Source of the DNA: Psychrobacter alimentarius
Lineage (GTDB): Bacteria; Pseudomonadota; Gammaproteobacteria; Pseudomonadales; Moraxellaceae
Length of the DNA: 64,000 bases
Direction of reading: 5' to 3'
Assembly: GCF_001606025.1 (NCBI RefSeq)
Contig: NZ_CP014945.1
Location: 2,604,001-2,668,000, forward strand
A program made the translations under genes and the position numbers. The notes below the pieces were generated by a model that was not told the DNA's origin, made no database searches, and worked only from the letters and a program-made list of their open reading frames with translations. Position 1 is the stretch's first letter, and each line of letters opens with the position of its first letter. Of this stretch, positions 17,692 to 26,343 are shown in pieces.

Positions 17692-19053
17692 ATGATTGAA
17701 CAAAATACGGCTGCCCACCTCAATGATGGGACAACGCCTCCACCTGAGAAACTGTTATCCAAGTCTTTAGCACTGATACAGCTTATTGTATTTAGTACCA
17801 TTGGACTTGTAATGTTTTTTGTGCCTTTTACCATCGGCGAAAAAAGCACGATCTTGTTCGATCATGGCGCGACCTATCTTGTCAATCAGCAGCACACCTT
17901 ATCTGTCACCTTGTTATTTTTGTTGATGATTTTTGGGGTTAGCAAGCCTTTTATAGATGGCTCATGGCGTAAAAATATCACGCATAAAATTTTGACTGTA
18001 TTTAAGATTTTAGGTCTCATTTTGGCAGTAATGTACATCACAGGTACAGCGCCTGCCTTTATGATGGAAGCGGATATGTTGCCGTTTTTATTTGAAAAGC
18101 TGGCCTTACCTGTTGGTATGATTGTGCCACTTGGCGCCTTAATTTTGGCATTCTTGGTCGGTTTTGGTTTGCTTGAGATGGTAGGTGTATTGATGCAACC
18201 CATTATGAAACCTATCTGGAAAACGCCTGGCACATCTGCCATCGATGCGGTGGCTTCTTTTGTGGGTAGCTACTCGATTGGTCTACTGATCACCAATCGC
18301 GTGTATCTACAAAAACAGTATTCTGCGCGTGAAGCCATTATTATCGCGACAGGCTTTTCTACGGTATCGGCCGCATTTATGGTGATTGTGGCAAAAACAC
18401 TCGGTCTGATGGAATTTTGGAATCTGTTTTTTTGGTCAACGCTGGTGATTACCTTTATCGTCACTGCCATTACCGCTCGTATTCCACCAATTAGCCTCTT
18501 TGATGATAACGTTGATCGTCCAGACCTCAATCACGAACGGGGCAAACGTTTAGCAGCAGCGTTTGATTTGGGTCTATCCACGTCTCGTCGCGCCACCGAC
18601 CTCAAGCATATTTTATGGTCCAACTTTCGTGATGGATTGATCATGGCAGCAGCCATCGTGCCTTCTATTATCGCGGTCGGCCTGACGGGTCTGTTGTTGG
18701 CAAAGTATACGCCAGTGTTTGACGCCTTAGGGTTGCTGCTCTATCCATTTACGTGGTTGGGCGGATTGCCAGAGCCACTTGTGGCTGCCAAAGGTATGTC
18801 AGCGGGATTGGCTGAAATGTTCTTGCCTGCTCTACTGCTGAGTGAAGCTGATATGTTGACACGTTATGTGGCTGGCGTTATCTCCATTAGTAGTGTGCTG
18901 TTTTTTTCCGCTATGATTCCGTGTGTACTGGCGACCGAGATTCCCCTTTCTGTGGGCAAGATGGTTATCATTTGGTTTGAACGTGTGGTTCTGAGCATCT
19001 TGTTGGCTGCCGCCTTTGGACAGCTGGCCATGTATATGAACTGGATTGGTTAA
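17692..19053 (+). CDS. YjiH/GATE-domain membrane protein, candidate hut transporter
   Basis: Polytopic inner-membrane protein of 453 residues with ten or so hydrophobic segments. It resembles the YjiH family, which contains the nucleoside-recognition GATE domain: AIDAVASFVGSYSIGLLITN, FSTVSAAFMVIVAKTLGL and a C-terminal block with GLPEPLVAAKGMSAGLAEMF. The ribosome-binding site is very strong (AAGGAGG before the ATG). Its place between hutU and hutH, where other bacteria carry HutT-type permeases, suggests uptake of histidine or urocanate, or export of an intermediate. That role is an inference from position; YjiH proteins have no settled substrate. Confidence 0.8.
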   Translation: MIEQNTAAHLNDGTTPPPEKLLSKSLALIQLIVFSTIGLVMFFVPFTIGEKSTILFDHGATYLVNQQHTLSVTLLFLLMIFGVSKPFIDGSWRKNITHKILTVFKILGLILAVMYITGTAPAFMMEADMLPFLFEKLALPVGMIVPLGALILAFLVGFGLLEMVGVLMQPIMKPIWKTPGTSAIDAVASFVGSYSIGLLITNRVYLQKQYSAREAIIIATGFSTVSAAFMVIVAKTLGLMEFWNLFFWSTLVITFIVTAITARIPPISLFDDNVDRPDLNHERGKRLAAAFDLGLSTSRRATDLKHILWSNFRDGLIMAAAIVPSIIAVGLTGLLLAKYTPVFDALGLLLYPFTWLGGLPEPLVAAKGMSAGLAEMFLPALLLSEADMLTRYVAGVISISSVLFFSAMIPCVLATEIPLSVGKMVIIWFERVVLSILLAAAFGQLAMYMNWIG

Positions 19054-19179
19054 AACAAGCCAGAAGCTTTGCAAAATTTATCCCAGTAACACTTATCTTC
19101 TGTCTAAATTGTATTTGCTATAAACCTTGTATCAATAAAAAATATTATTAATATCCCTTATAAAATTAGGATTATCCTC

Positions 19180-20742
19180 ATGACTGCTATCAAACAACTA
19201 ACCCTAAACCCTCGCCAGCTTAGTTTTAAGATGCTACGCGATATCTACGATCATCCAGTCGCTCTGACCTTGCCTGACAGCGCTTATGAGGCGATAGATG
19301 CGTCACACGAAGATGTACGTACCATCATTGCCCGTGACAAAAGCGCTTATGGGATCAACACGGGTTTTGGTCTACTAGCGAAGACACGTATCAGTGACGA
19401 TCAACTTGAGCTGCTTCAGCGTAACTTGATTGTCTCTCACTCAGTGGGTACAGGTGACGCGTTGCCAGACAACGTGGTTCGTCTCATCATGGTAATGAAA
19501 GTTGCTAGCCTAGCACAAGGGGTGTCTGGCGTACGTCGTGAAGTGGTTGATAGCTTACTTGGCTTAATCAACAATCAGATTACGCCGAATATCCCAGCCA
19601 AAGGTTCCGTTGGCGCGTCTGGTGATTTGGCTCCCTTGTCACACATGACGCTTGCAATGATGGGCGAAGGTCACGTCTATGTCGATGGCAAAAAGATTCT
19701 TGCCGCAGATGCCTTAGCTCAGCATGGACTTGAGCCCATCACATTGGCTGCTAAAGAAGGCCTTGCGCTCATCAACGGTACACAAGTATCAACCGCGCTG
19801 GCACTACGTGGCTATTTCTTAGCGCGTGATTTGCTCGAAACGGCAACCATCGTCGGCTCACTGTCGATTGATGCCGCCAAAGGCTCAGATGCGCCGTTTG
19901 ATGCTCGTATTCATGACGTACGTGGTCATCATGGTCAAATCGAAATCGCCAAAGCACACCGCGAGCTTATCAAAGGCAGTGCTATTCGTGCCTCGCACGA
20001 TGGCGAACAAGATGATCGAGTACAAGATCCTTATTGCTTACGCTGTCAGCCGCAGGTTATGGGTGCTTGTCTTGACATCATCAACCAAGCAGGGAAAACC
20101 CTGCTCATCGAATCAAATGCGGTGACAGACAATCCGCTTATTTTTAATAACGAAGATGGTCCGGTCGCTATATCAGGCGGTAATTTCCATGCTGAGCCTG
20201 TCGCCTTTGCCGCTGATATTTTAGCCTTGGCAATCGCCGAGATTGGTTCTATGTCTGAGCGCCGAGTTGCGTTGCTAATTGATGCAACTTTATCGGGTGG
20301 CTTGCCGCCATTCTTGGTTGATAACGCTGGGGTGAATTCAGGCTTTATGATTGCTCACGTCACCGCAGCAGCGCTTGCCTCAGAGAATAAATCTATCGCT
20401 CATCCAGGCAGTGTTGATAGCATTCCAACGTCTGCTAATCAAGAAGACCATGTCTCGATGGCAACCTATTGCGCACGCCGCCTATATGAGATGGCACAAA
20501 ACACGGCCACCATCATCGGTATTGAGCTACTAGCAGCAGGTCAAGGTATCGACTTCCATCGTGGGCTTGAGACGTCAGAGCCTTTAGCAGTAGCACATAA
20601 AAAGCTACGCGAACAAGTTACCTTTTATGATAAAGACCGCTACCTTGCACCTGATATTGAAGCGGCAAAACAGCTGGTTTTAGACGGTACGCTTGCTGAG
20701 CATTGGCAAGAACTGCGTAGTGACTGGTACGAATCAAAATAA
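19180..20742 (+). CDS. hutH: Histidine ammonia-lyase
   Basis: First enzyme of histidine degradation, histidine to trans-urocanate plus ammonia. The self-forming MIO cofactor comes from Ala146-Ser147-Gly148 within [14 protein letters not shown]. Further family marks are [11 protein letters not shown] near residue 53, [26 protein letters not shown], and [12 protein letters not shown]. The length of 520 residues is normal. It follows the membrane protein gene after 126 bp and precedes hutG by 38 bp, all on one strand. Confidence 0.95.
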   Translation: MTAIKQLTLNPRQLSFKMLRDIYDHPVALTLPDSAYEAIDASHEDVRTIIARDKSAYGINTGFGLLAKTRISDDQLELLQRNLIVSHSVGTGDALPDNVVRLIMVMKVASLAQGVSGVRREVVDSLLGLINNQITPNIPAKGSVGASGDLAPLSHMTLAMMGEGHVYVDGKKILAADALAQHGLEPITLAAKEGLALINGTQVSTALALRGYFLARDLLETATIVGSLSIDAAKGSDAPFDARIHDVRGHHGQIEIAKAHRELIKGSAIRASHDGEQDDRVQDPYCLRCQPQVMGACLDIINQAGKTLLIESNAVTDNPLIFNNEDGPVAISGGNFHAEPVAFAADILALAIAEIGSMSERRVALLIDATLSGGLPPFLVDNAGVNSGFMIAHVTAAALASENKSIAHPGSVDSIPTSANQEDHVSMATYCARRLYEMAQNTATIIGIELLAAGQGIDFHRGLETSEPLAVAHKKLREQVTFYDKDRYLAPDIEAAKQLVLDGTLAEHWQELRSDWYESK

Positions 20743-20780
20743 AAAGTCGTTAAGTTTATGTTAGAAAAAGGAGGTCTTTG

Positions 20781-21815
20781 ATGACCATAGCAGCAGTTAG
20801 CCACACTGTCGCCGATATGAACCGATGGACAGGGCGCGCAGAGCCATTTGAGACCGACCGCGCCCGCTATTGGTATCAGCTTGCTGAACCTTATGATCAG
20901 CAACACATTGGGCTGATTGGCTTTGCCTGTGATCAGGGCGTTAGACGCAATCAGGGGCGTGTGGGTGCCAAAGCAGCGCCGCCTTTGATTCGTCAAGCCT
21001 TTGCTGCGCTGCCAGTCATTTCTGCCTTGCAACAACGTTTTGAGATTCAACTGCCCTCATTACTTGGTGATGCTGGCGATATTCATTGTCATGACGACGA
21101 TGGCCTTGCCGAGAGTACACTTGAGCAAGCTCAGCTCAAATACGCCGATAAGGTCAATCACATTATTGAACAAGGCGGCTTGCCGATTGGGCTTGGCGGT
21201 GGTCATGCCATTGCTTATGGCAGTTTTTTGGGATTGTGGCAAGCGTTAGAAAAGACAAACGGTACGACTGTCAGCACACACACAGCGCCGACTATTGGAA
21301 TTATCAACTTTGATGCGCACCTTGATATTCGTCAGTCTGATGTGGCGACTTCTGGCACACCGTTTCGCCAAATTGCAGAGCATCTTGACGCTCACGGTCA
21401 ACCGTTCCATTATTGCTGCATTGGTGTCAGCCGATTTTCGAACACGGCCGCCCTCTTTGATCGTGCCGAGCAATTGGGTGTACATATTATCAGTGATGAA
21501 GACTGTCATCAGCAGACATGGGATAGCCTTGCCGAGCAAATTGATACGTTTATTAGTAAAGTCGATGTGCTCTATATGACTATTGATATGGACTGCCTAC
21601 CATCAAGCGTTGTCCCTGGTGTCAGTGCGCCAGCCGCTTATGGTATTGAGCTCAGTTTTGTTGAGCGCGCCGTCAAACGTATCATGGCGTCGGGCAAAGT
21701 AAAAATAGCAGACCTTGCTGAAATCAATCCTACGTTTGATGTCGATAATCGTAGTTGTAAGGTCGCTGCTCGACTGCTGGCGACCATTAGCGAGCAACAT
21801 TTGCTCACGTTATAG
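20781..21815 (+). CDS. hutG: Formimidoylglutamase
   Basis: Ureohydrolase-family enzyme that converts N-formimidoyl-L-glutamate and water to glutamate and formamide. Metal-binding motifs of the arginase fold are intact: GGGHAIAYG, INFDAHLDIR, and IDMDCLPSSVVPG. The ATG at 20781 is preferred because AAGGAGGT lies six bases upstream; an in-frame TTG at 20778 is also present. The length of 344 residues is normal for the formamide-producing branch. With HutU, HutH and HutI this completes the four-step route from histidine to glutamate. Confidence 0.93.
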   Translation: MTIAAVSHTVADMNRWTGRAEPFETDRARYWYQLAEPYDQQHIGLIGFACDQGVRRNQGRVGAKAAPPLIRQAFAALPVISALQQRFEIQLPSLLGDAGDIHCHDDDGLAESTLEQAQLKYADKVNHIIEQGGLPIGLGGGHAIAYGSFLGLWQALEKTNGTTVSTHTAPTIGIINFDAHLDIRQSDVATSGTPFRQIAEHLDAHGQPFHYCCIGVSRFSNTAALFDRAEQLGVHIISDEDCHQQTWDSLAEQIDTFISKVDVLYMTIDMDCLPSSVVPGVSAPAAYGIELSFVERAVKRIMASGKVKIADLAEINPTFDVDNRSCKVAARLLATISEQHLLTL

Positions 21816-21935
21816 TCGATACTCAATAATATTGATACACGACATTAGAATGCAGGACTGGTACAAATTTTTCTTGTTTGCTGTGCCTTCGCAAACAGAA
21901 GCGATAAAAATTTACTCTAGTCCCGCTCAGTATTT
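21816..21935. repeat. Dispersed palindromic repeat, copy A
   Basis: This hairpin-forming element lies between hutG and hutI. Its core at 21886-21903 (minus strand) matches the core of copies at 23365-23382 and 36650-36667 with few changes. Inner arms are 21855-21872 and 21906-21924, which share GGACT and AAATTTTT blocks when one is reverse-complemented; a tighter TGTTTGC/GCAAACA stem lies inside. The outer limits are approximate. Confidence 0.65.
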
Positions 21936-21977
21936 TTTATATTTCACCTGACGATCAGTATGAAGCAGGAGCTTATT

Positions 21978-23282
21978 ATGCCCAACTCACACACACAGCA
22001 ACTCAGTGATGACACTATAACCTCGTTTGATCACCTTATTATCAATGCCAATATTGCCACGTTTTCAGCACAGTATGGTTTTGGTATCGATACCAATGAG
22101 CATGCTGATAATACCCCATACGGTCAGTTAGAGAACGCCGCCATCGGTATTAAAGACGGCAAGATTGCATGGGTTGGGGCTCATGAGCAAATCGCTACTC
22201 ATCTGCTTCATTATCAAGAGAACCAAGTCACAGACGCAGATGGTCATTGGATAACCCCTGGGTTGATCGACTGTCACACTCACATCGTTTACGGCGGCAA
22301 CCGCAGTAATGAGTTTGAAGCCCGTTTGCATGGTTCCAGTTATCAAGATATTGCCGCTCAAGGTGGCGGTATTGTCGCAACCGTCAGCGCCACCCGCGCG
22401 GCCAGTATTGAAGCGTTATTTATCCAAAGTGAAAAACGCCTGCTTGCACTCATCAAAGAAGGCGTCACCAGTATCGAAATCAAGTCCGGCTATGGCTTGG
22501 ATTTGGACACTGAACGCAAAATGCTCACCGTTGCGCGCCAGCTTGGTAAAAAACACAACATTCATGTAAGTACGACTTATCTGGCCGCCCATGCCTTACC
22601 GCCTGAGTACAAAGCCCGTGCGGACGATTATATCAAGCAAGTCTGCACATGGCTGCCAATCTTGCATGCAGAAGGATTGGTCGATGCAGTTGATGGGTTC
22701 TGTGAAAATATTGCGTTCAGTAGCGAACAAATCAGACGCGTTTTTGAAGTCGCGCGCTCATTAGATTTGCCAGTTAAACTGCATGCTGAGCAGCTCTCAG
22801 ACATAGGCGGTAGCGCGTTGGTTGCGGAGTATCAGGGATTATCCAGTGACCATTTAGAACACCTGTCGGAGGACGATATCAAAAAAATGGCGGCCAGCAA
22901 TACGGTGGCGGTGCTGTTACCCGGCGCATTTTATACTTTGCGCGACACCAAGCTGCCACCGATTGATGCCCTGCGAAAACACAACGTACCGATGGCGATT
23001 TCAACCGATTGCAATCCTGGTACGTCACCATTGACCTCGCTGTTATTAGCAATGAACATGGGCTGCACCTTGTTTTACCTCACCCCTGAAGAAGTATTGG
23101 CAGGTGCAACCATTCATGCGGCACAAGCCTTAGGGTTAACTCAAAAAGGTCGGATAGAAGTTGGCTGCGATGCCGATTTGGCGCTATGGGACATCACTCG
23201 CCCTGCCGATCTGGCGTATCAAATAGGACTCAATCCTAGTGCAGGCATAATGTCTCAAGGTCAATGGCGCAAAACAGTATGA
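21978..23282 (+). CDS. hutI: Imidazolonepropionase
   Basis: Amidohydrolase that opens imidazolonepropionate to N-formimidoyl-L-glutamate, the third step of histidine degradation. Metal ligands are in DCHTHIVYGG, with further family marks in EARLHGSSYQDIAAQGGGI, EIKSGYGLDLDTERKM, KLHAEQLSDIGG and STDCNPGTSPL. The ATG at 21978 has AGGAG six bases before it; an upstream in-frame ATG at 21960 has no such site. From 21978 the protein is 434 residues, slightly longer than most because of an N-terminal insertion near residue 30. Last gene of the hut operon, followed by a terminator at 23453-23488. Confidence 0.94.
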   Translation: MPNSHTQQLSDDTITSFDHLIINANIATFSAQYGFGIDTNEHADNTPYGQLENAAIGIKDGKIAWVGAHEQIATHLLHYQENQVTDADGHWITPGLIDCHTHIVYGGNRSNEFEARLHGSSYQDIAAQGGGIVATVSATRAASIEALFIQSEKRLLALIKEGVTSIEIKSGYGLDLDTERKMLTVARQLGKKHNIHVSTTYLAAHALPPEYKARADDYIKQVCTWLPILHAEGLVDAVDGFCENIAFSSEQIRRVFEVARSLDLPVKLHAEQLSDIGGSALVAEYQGLSSDHLEHLSEDDIKKMAASNTVAVLLPGAFYTLRDTKLPPIDALRKHNVPMAISTDCNPGTSPLTSLLLAMNMGCTLFYLTPEEVLAGATIHAAQALGLTQKGRIEVGCDADLALWDITRPADLAYQIGLNPSAGIMSQGQWRKTV

Positions 23283-23339
23283 TCAATAGCGCTTTATGTA
23301 TATAGTGAGTCCTAAATAAAAAAGGTACAACAATGATAA

Positions 23340-23445
23340 TGGACTGCTAACGATATATTTTTGTAGCCTCTGTCTGCGAAGGTTTAGCAAGCGAGAAAAT
23401 ATGACGTTGGTAGCACTGTATGTATTTTATATTGGACTGACCATA
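23340..23445. repeat. Dispersed palindromic repeat, copy B
   Basis: The 18-base core at 23365-23382 is identical to that at 36650-36667. Flanking arms (GCTAACGATATATTTT and, on the other side, reverse-complement similar sequence around 23393-23415) allow a long imperfect hairpin. It lies just before the hut terminator. Confidence 0.65.
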
Positions 23446-23452
23446 GTCATTC

Positions 23453-23488
23453 AAAAAGCCCCAGTCACTAAATGATTGGGGCTTTTTA
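23453..23488 (+). terminator. Intrinsic terminator after hutI
   Basis: A strong hairpin: AAAGCCCCA-g-TCA pairs with TGA-t-TGGGGCTTT around a four-base loop, followed by a T run. It probably ends the hut operon 170 bp after hutI and could also work in the reverse direction. Confidence 0.85.
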
Positions 23489-23886
23489 CTTACACAAAAC
23501 CGTACATTTTTGCTAGGCCACAGTGAATTTACTTTAAAGCCAATACCGTATTTAGCCCCATAACGCATCACGCATCGATTATATTCTGAACTAACTATAT
23601 TGCTAAAAATTAGGTGGTAAGGAGAGCGCATACAAGTCCCACAATGATCTACACCCTACTCATATAACTCCTTATTTTCTCTCAGCTTTCTCTTATAAAT
23701 AATAGACTCAAAGGTAACGAATAAAAGATAAAAGGTAAAAAATGTCAAAATTTTTCAATTAAATCGAAAATTACTATATCAATATTATTAGTAAGGAATT
23801 ACAATACCCTATTAATGATGAGGGTATTTTTGGCTAACGCTATTATTTTATAAATACAAACCGACAACCAGTACAGAGAAAGCGAT

Positions 23887-24249
23887 ATGCGTACAGATTC
23901 GTTCCAGCAAATTTTGGAAGATTTAAACAGCTCATCAGCGGATGTTGAAGCATCTGCCCTAATTTCTAACGATGGTCTTATGATCGCCTCAGCACTGCCA
24001 ACTGGCATTGACGAAGACCGCGTTGGCGCGATGTCAGCGGCTTTATTGTCATTGGGTGATCGCGCTGGTCGAGAGTTGGCACGCGGTAGTATCGACCGTA
24101 TTATGATTCAAGGGGAAAAGGGTTACGTGATTATGACGTCATCGGGAGAAGAAGCGGTACTCACCATTATGGCAAAACCAAATGCGAAGCTCGGTTTGAT
24201 TTTTTTAGACATCAAACGCGCCTCAGAAGCCCTTGCAAAACTTATCTGA
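23887..24249 (+). CDS. Roadblock/LC7 domain protein
   Basis: Small (120 residues) protein made of a single roadblock/LC7 domain, the fold of MglB and of dynein light chains. Domain marks are the opening helix FQQILEDLNSS, the strand pair VEASALISNDGLMIASALP, the helix AMSAALLSLGDRAGREL, and the closing GYVIMTSSGEEAVLTIMAKPNAKLG. In bacteria these proteins often control small Ras-like GTPases or act as scaffolds; no MglA-like GTPase gene is visible nearby. It opens a same-strand cluster with a PAS protein and a PhnD-like protein, so a signalling role is likely. The ATG at 23887 has AGAGAAAG upstream. Confidence 0.85.
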   Translation: MRTDSFQQILEDLNSSSADVEASALISNDGLMIASALPTGIDEDRVGAMSAALLSLGDRAGRELARGSIDRIMIQGEKGYVIMTSSGEEAVLTIMAKPNAKLGLIFLDIKRASEALAKLI

Positions 24250-24336
24250 TAAGTGTTTTTAGGTTTTTATCGATAAACACTTCAGCAGATTGGTTTTTTG
24301 ATCATGATGAACATAACGATAACGGAAGGATATACT

Positions 24337-24831
24337 ATGGGCGCTCCCACTCCTGATGCACACAAGCCTGATATGCCTGCCAAGCAGGTTACCTTGACTT
24401 ATTATGATGGCCACTCGCGCACGGTCTATGATACTGACGTCGAACGTGCCTATCCTGATGGCAAATTAATTGTATCGCGCACGGATTTAAACGGTGTTAT
24501 CACGCACGTCAACGATGCCTTTGTTGAGATTAGTGGCTACGATATCGATGAATTAATCGGTCAGCAGCATTACATCTTACGTCATCCTGACATGCCAAAA
24601 GCGGCGTATACAGACCTATGGCAGACTGCTGCTTCTGGACAAAAATGGCATGGCTATGTCAAAAACTTATGCAAAGATGGCAGCCATTATTGGGTCTATG
24701 CGACGGTCGTGCCGAACATTCGTCGCGGTGAAACCGTCGGCTACACCTCAGTACGCCGCAAGCCATCACGCAGCAAAATTGACGCGGCGATGACTCAATA
24801 CGCCCAAATGAAACAAAACGAGGAAGGCTAA
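24337..24831 (+). CDS. PAS domain protein, Aer-like
   Basis: Stand-alone PAS sensor of 164 residues. The domain follows the PAS of the aerotaxis receptor Aer closely by eye: LIVSRTDLNGVITHVNDAFV, EISGYDIDELIGQ, HYILRHPDMPKAAYTDLW, and WHGYVKNLCKDGSHYWVYAT, which in Aer surrounds the FAD pocket. There is no membrane, HAMP or methyl-accepting domain, so this is a soluble sensor that must pass its signal to a partner. GGAAGGA lies five to six bases before the ATG at 24337; earlier ATGs at 24304 and 24307 are less likely. The next gene starts 3 bases after its stop. Confidence 0.85.
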   Translation: MGAPTPDAHKPDMPAKQVTLTYYDGHSRTVYDTDVERAYPDGKLIVSRTDLNGVITHVNDAFVEISGYDIDELIGQQHYILRHPDMPKAAYTDLWQTAASGQKWHGYVKNLCKDGSHYWVYATVVPNIRRGETVGYTSVRRKPSRSKIDAAMTQYAQMKQNEEG

Positions 24832-24834
24832 ATC

Positions 24835-25584
24835 ATGACGACACACAATATGTTAATCGCCCCTGATTTTTCGCCTGAACGTTTTGCAGGCTGGCACATG
24901 TTCAACACCTTGATACAAAAACGTGCCAATCTCAATATGCATCTGAACATACCAGCGTCACATGCTGAGCAAACACAAATCATCGATGCAGGTGACATTC
25001 AAATCATTTATGCCAACCCTTTTGACGCAGCCACTTTGATCCGTGAGCAAGGATATCGCGCCGTCGCTCGTCCCATCGGCAAGTCTGATGAAATGGTCAT
25101 TGCGTCAGCTGCAAATAGCGATATCAGTCGCTTAGAAGACATTCAGGCGGGCGCGACTATCGCCATGGCAGACAACCGCGATGTCAAACTGATCGGCTTA
25201 CGATTATTAGAAGCGGTGGATCTTGAGGAAGCTGATCTGAGTTGGGACATCACCGAAACCTACCAAGCAGCCGCGCGTAAGGTTATCAAAGGAGAGGCAC
25301 AAGCCGCTTTTTTCTTGGCAGAGATTTTTCATAGCTTTTCACGCTTAACCAAAACCCAATTGTCCGTCCTTATCGAAAGCGATCTGGCTGATATCAGCCA
25401 TGTGCTGCTCATCAAAGAAGGGTTTCCTGATACACAGATTTTTATCGAGGCCATTCTCAATTTGCATAACGATGATGATGGCAAAGAGGCCCTGGCTGAG
25501 CTTGGTATGCCTGAAGGGTTTGAGGCCATGAGTGAAGAAGATGGCGAATTTATGATCGACTTGATGCAAACCTTGCTTGACTAG
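24835..25584 (+). CDS. PhnD-like substrate-binding-fold protein without signal peptide
   Basis: A 249-residue protein with the PhnD/phosphonate-type periplasmic-binding pattern: MLIAPDFSPERFAGWHMFNT, DIQIIYANPFDAATLIREQG, YRAVARPIGKSDEMVIAS, and QAAFFLAEIF near residue 160. It lacks any signal peptide or membrane segment, and no permease or ATPase genes are nearby, so it is probably a cytoplasmic ligand-sensing protein and not a transporter part. It lies 3 bp after the PAS gene. The C-terminus is acidic. The ligand is unknown; related phosphonate, phosphite or thiamine-like ligands are only family guesses. Confidence 0.78.
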   Translation: MTTHNMLIAPDFSPERFAGWHMFNTLIQKRANLNMHLNIPASHAEQTQIIDAGDIQIIYANPFDAATLIREQGYRAVARPIGKSDEMVIASAANSDISRLEDIQAGATIAMADNRDVKLIGLRLLEAVDLEEADLSWDITETYQAAARKVIKGEAQAAFFLAEIFHSFSRLTKTQLSVLIESDLADISHVLLIKEGFPDTQIFIEAILNLHNDDDGKEALAELGMPEGFEAMSEEDGEFMIDLMQTLLD

Positions 25585-25684
25585 CCACTCATTGATAAAT
25601 TTTTTCTACGTTGAATCATAGTCTATTGTACTCATACCAGCCAAAGCGGTCACAGTGGCTATGATTGAGAGGATGCTATTAATT

Positions 25685-26302
25685 ATGTCTGATGTCGATC
25701 TGATCAAAGAAAATGAGAAGGAAATACACCGAGTATTTCGTTTGTACTCGCGTAAAGTATTTTTGGCACCCAACAACCGTCATTTTCATGAACAACGTAT
25801 CAATGCTGCTCTACTCCTGACCGAAAAAGAACCACTACAAGGGGCGGTTGCTGATTTTTTTTATGGTTGCTGGTATGACATTCCCTATGATGTAAATAAC
25901 CTTTTTACCCGTATCAAAGATCGTTTGTATCCGCACGTACAGCAAGGGTTTCGCGATTGTATTGATAAAAAAAGATATATTCAACGCAATAGCATGCTAG
26001 CGACCCGCTGGAGTGTTTTGGTCTCGCCTTCGCTCAATGACCAAAAACAGCGATTGCGTATCAGTAGTGATGATGCCAAAGAGATATCCAAAGACATCAC
26101 AAGCGAGCTGATGCAAGCGCGAGACAACAAAGACTGGGGCACGATAGAACAAATCGAAAATGAATTTTTTGCCCATTGTATCGCGCGCCATGACCGCCTT
26201 GCTTTCTCTTTGGTTTGGTTTCGTTTGGGAAAAAGCGACTGGCAATTTGATGAGCGCTGGAACCACTGTCAGCAGCATCTTGATCAAACCGTTCAACCCT
26301 AA
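25685..26302 (+). CDS. Uncharacterised protein of the roadblock/PAS cluster
   Basis: A soluble protein of 205 residues that I cannot assign to a family. It is helical and charged, with regions such as NEKEIHRVFRLYSRKVFLAPNN near the start and ATRWSVLVSPSLNDQKQRLR in the middle, and two aromatic-rich motifs (DFFYGCWYDIPYD and VWFRLGKSDWQFDERW). No signal peptide or membrane segment. The ATG at 25685 has AGAGGA 11 bases upstream; other in-frame ATGs at 25661 and 25673 are possible. The gene lies 100 bp after the PhnD-like gene and 41 bp before the next ATG, on the same strand, so it looks like part of the cluster. Confidence 0.65.
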   Translation: MSDVDLIKENEKEIHRVFRLYSRKVFLAPNNRHFHEQRINAALLLTEKEPLQGAVADFFYGCWYDIPYDVNNLFTRIKDRLYPHVQQGFRDCIDKKRYIQRNSMLATRWSVLVSPSLNDQKQRLRISSDDAKEISKDITSELMQARDNKDWGTIEQIENEFFAHCIARHDRLAFSLVWFRLGKSDWQFDERWNHCQQHLDQTVQP

Positions 26303-26343
26303 TTCATTTGTTATCTCACACTTTTATCCCAATGGTAGCCACT

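Larger units (their letters stand above)
23283..23886. other. Intergenic region after hutI
   Basis: This 604-bp gap holds repeat copy B (about 23340-23445), the hut terminator (23453-23488), and A+T-rich sequence up to the roadblock-protein start at 23887, where the promoter of that cluster should lie. Open frames here, including one whose translation matches part of copy A, are side effects of the repeat and not genes. Confidence 0.55.

Noticed and set aside
21715..21951. An open frame whose translation shares the peptide AVPSQTEAIKIY with a frame at 23347-23631 on the other strand
   Set aside because: The shared peptide comes from the palindromic repeat core read in the same phase. It reflects the DNA repeat and not a protein family.
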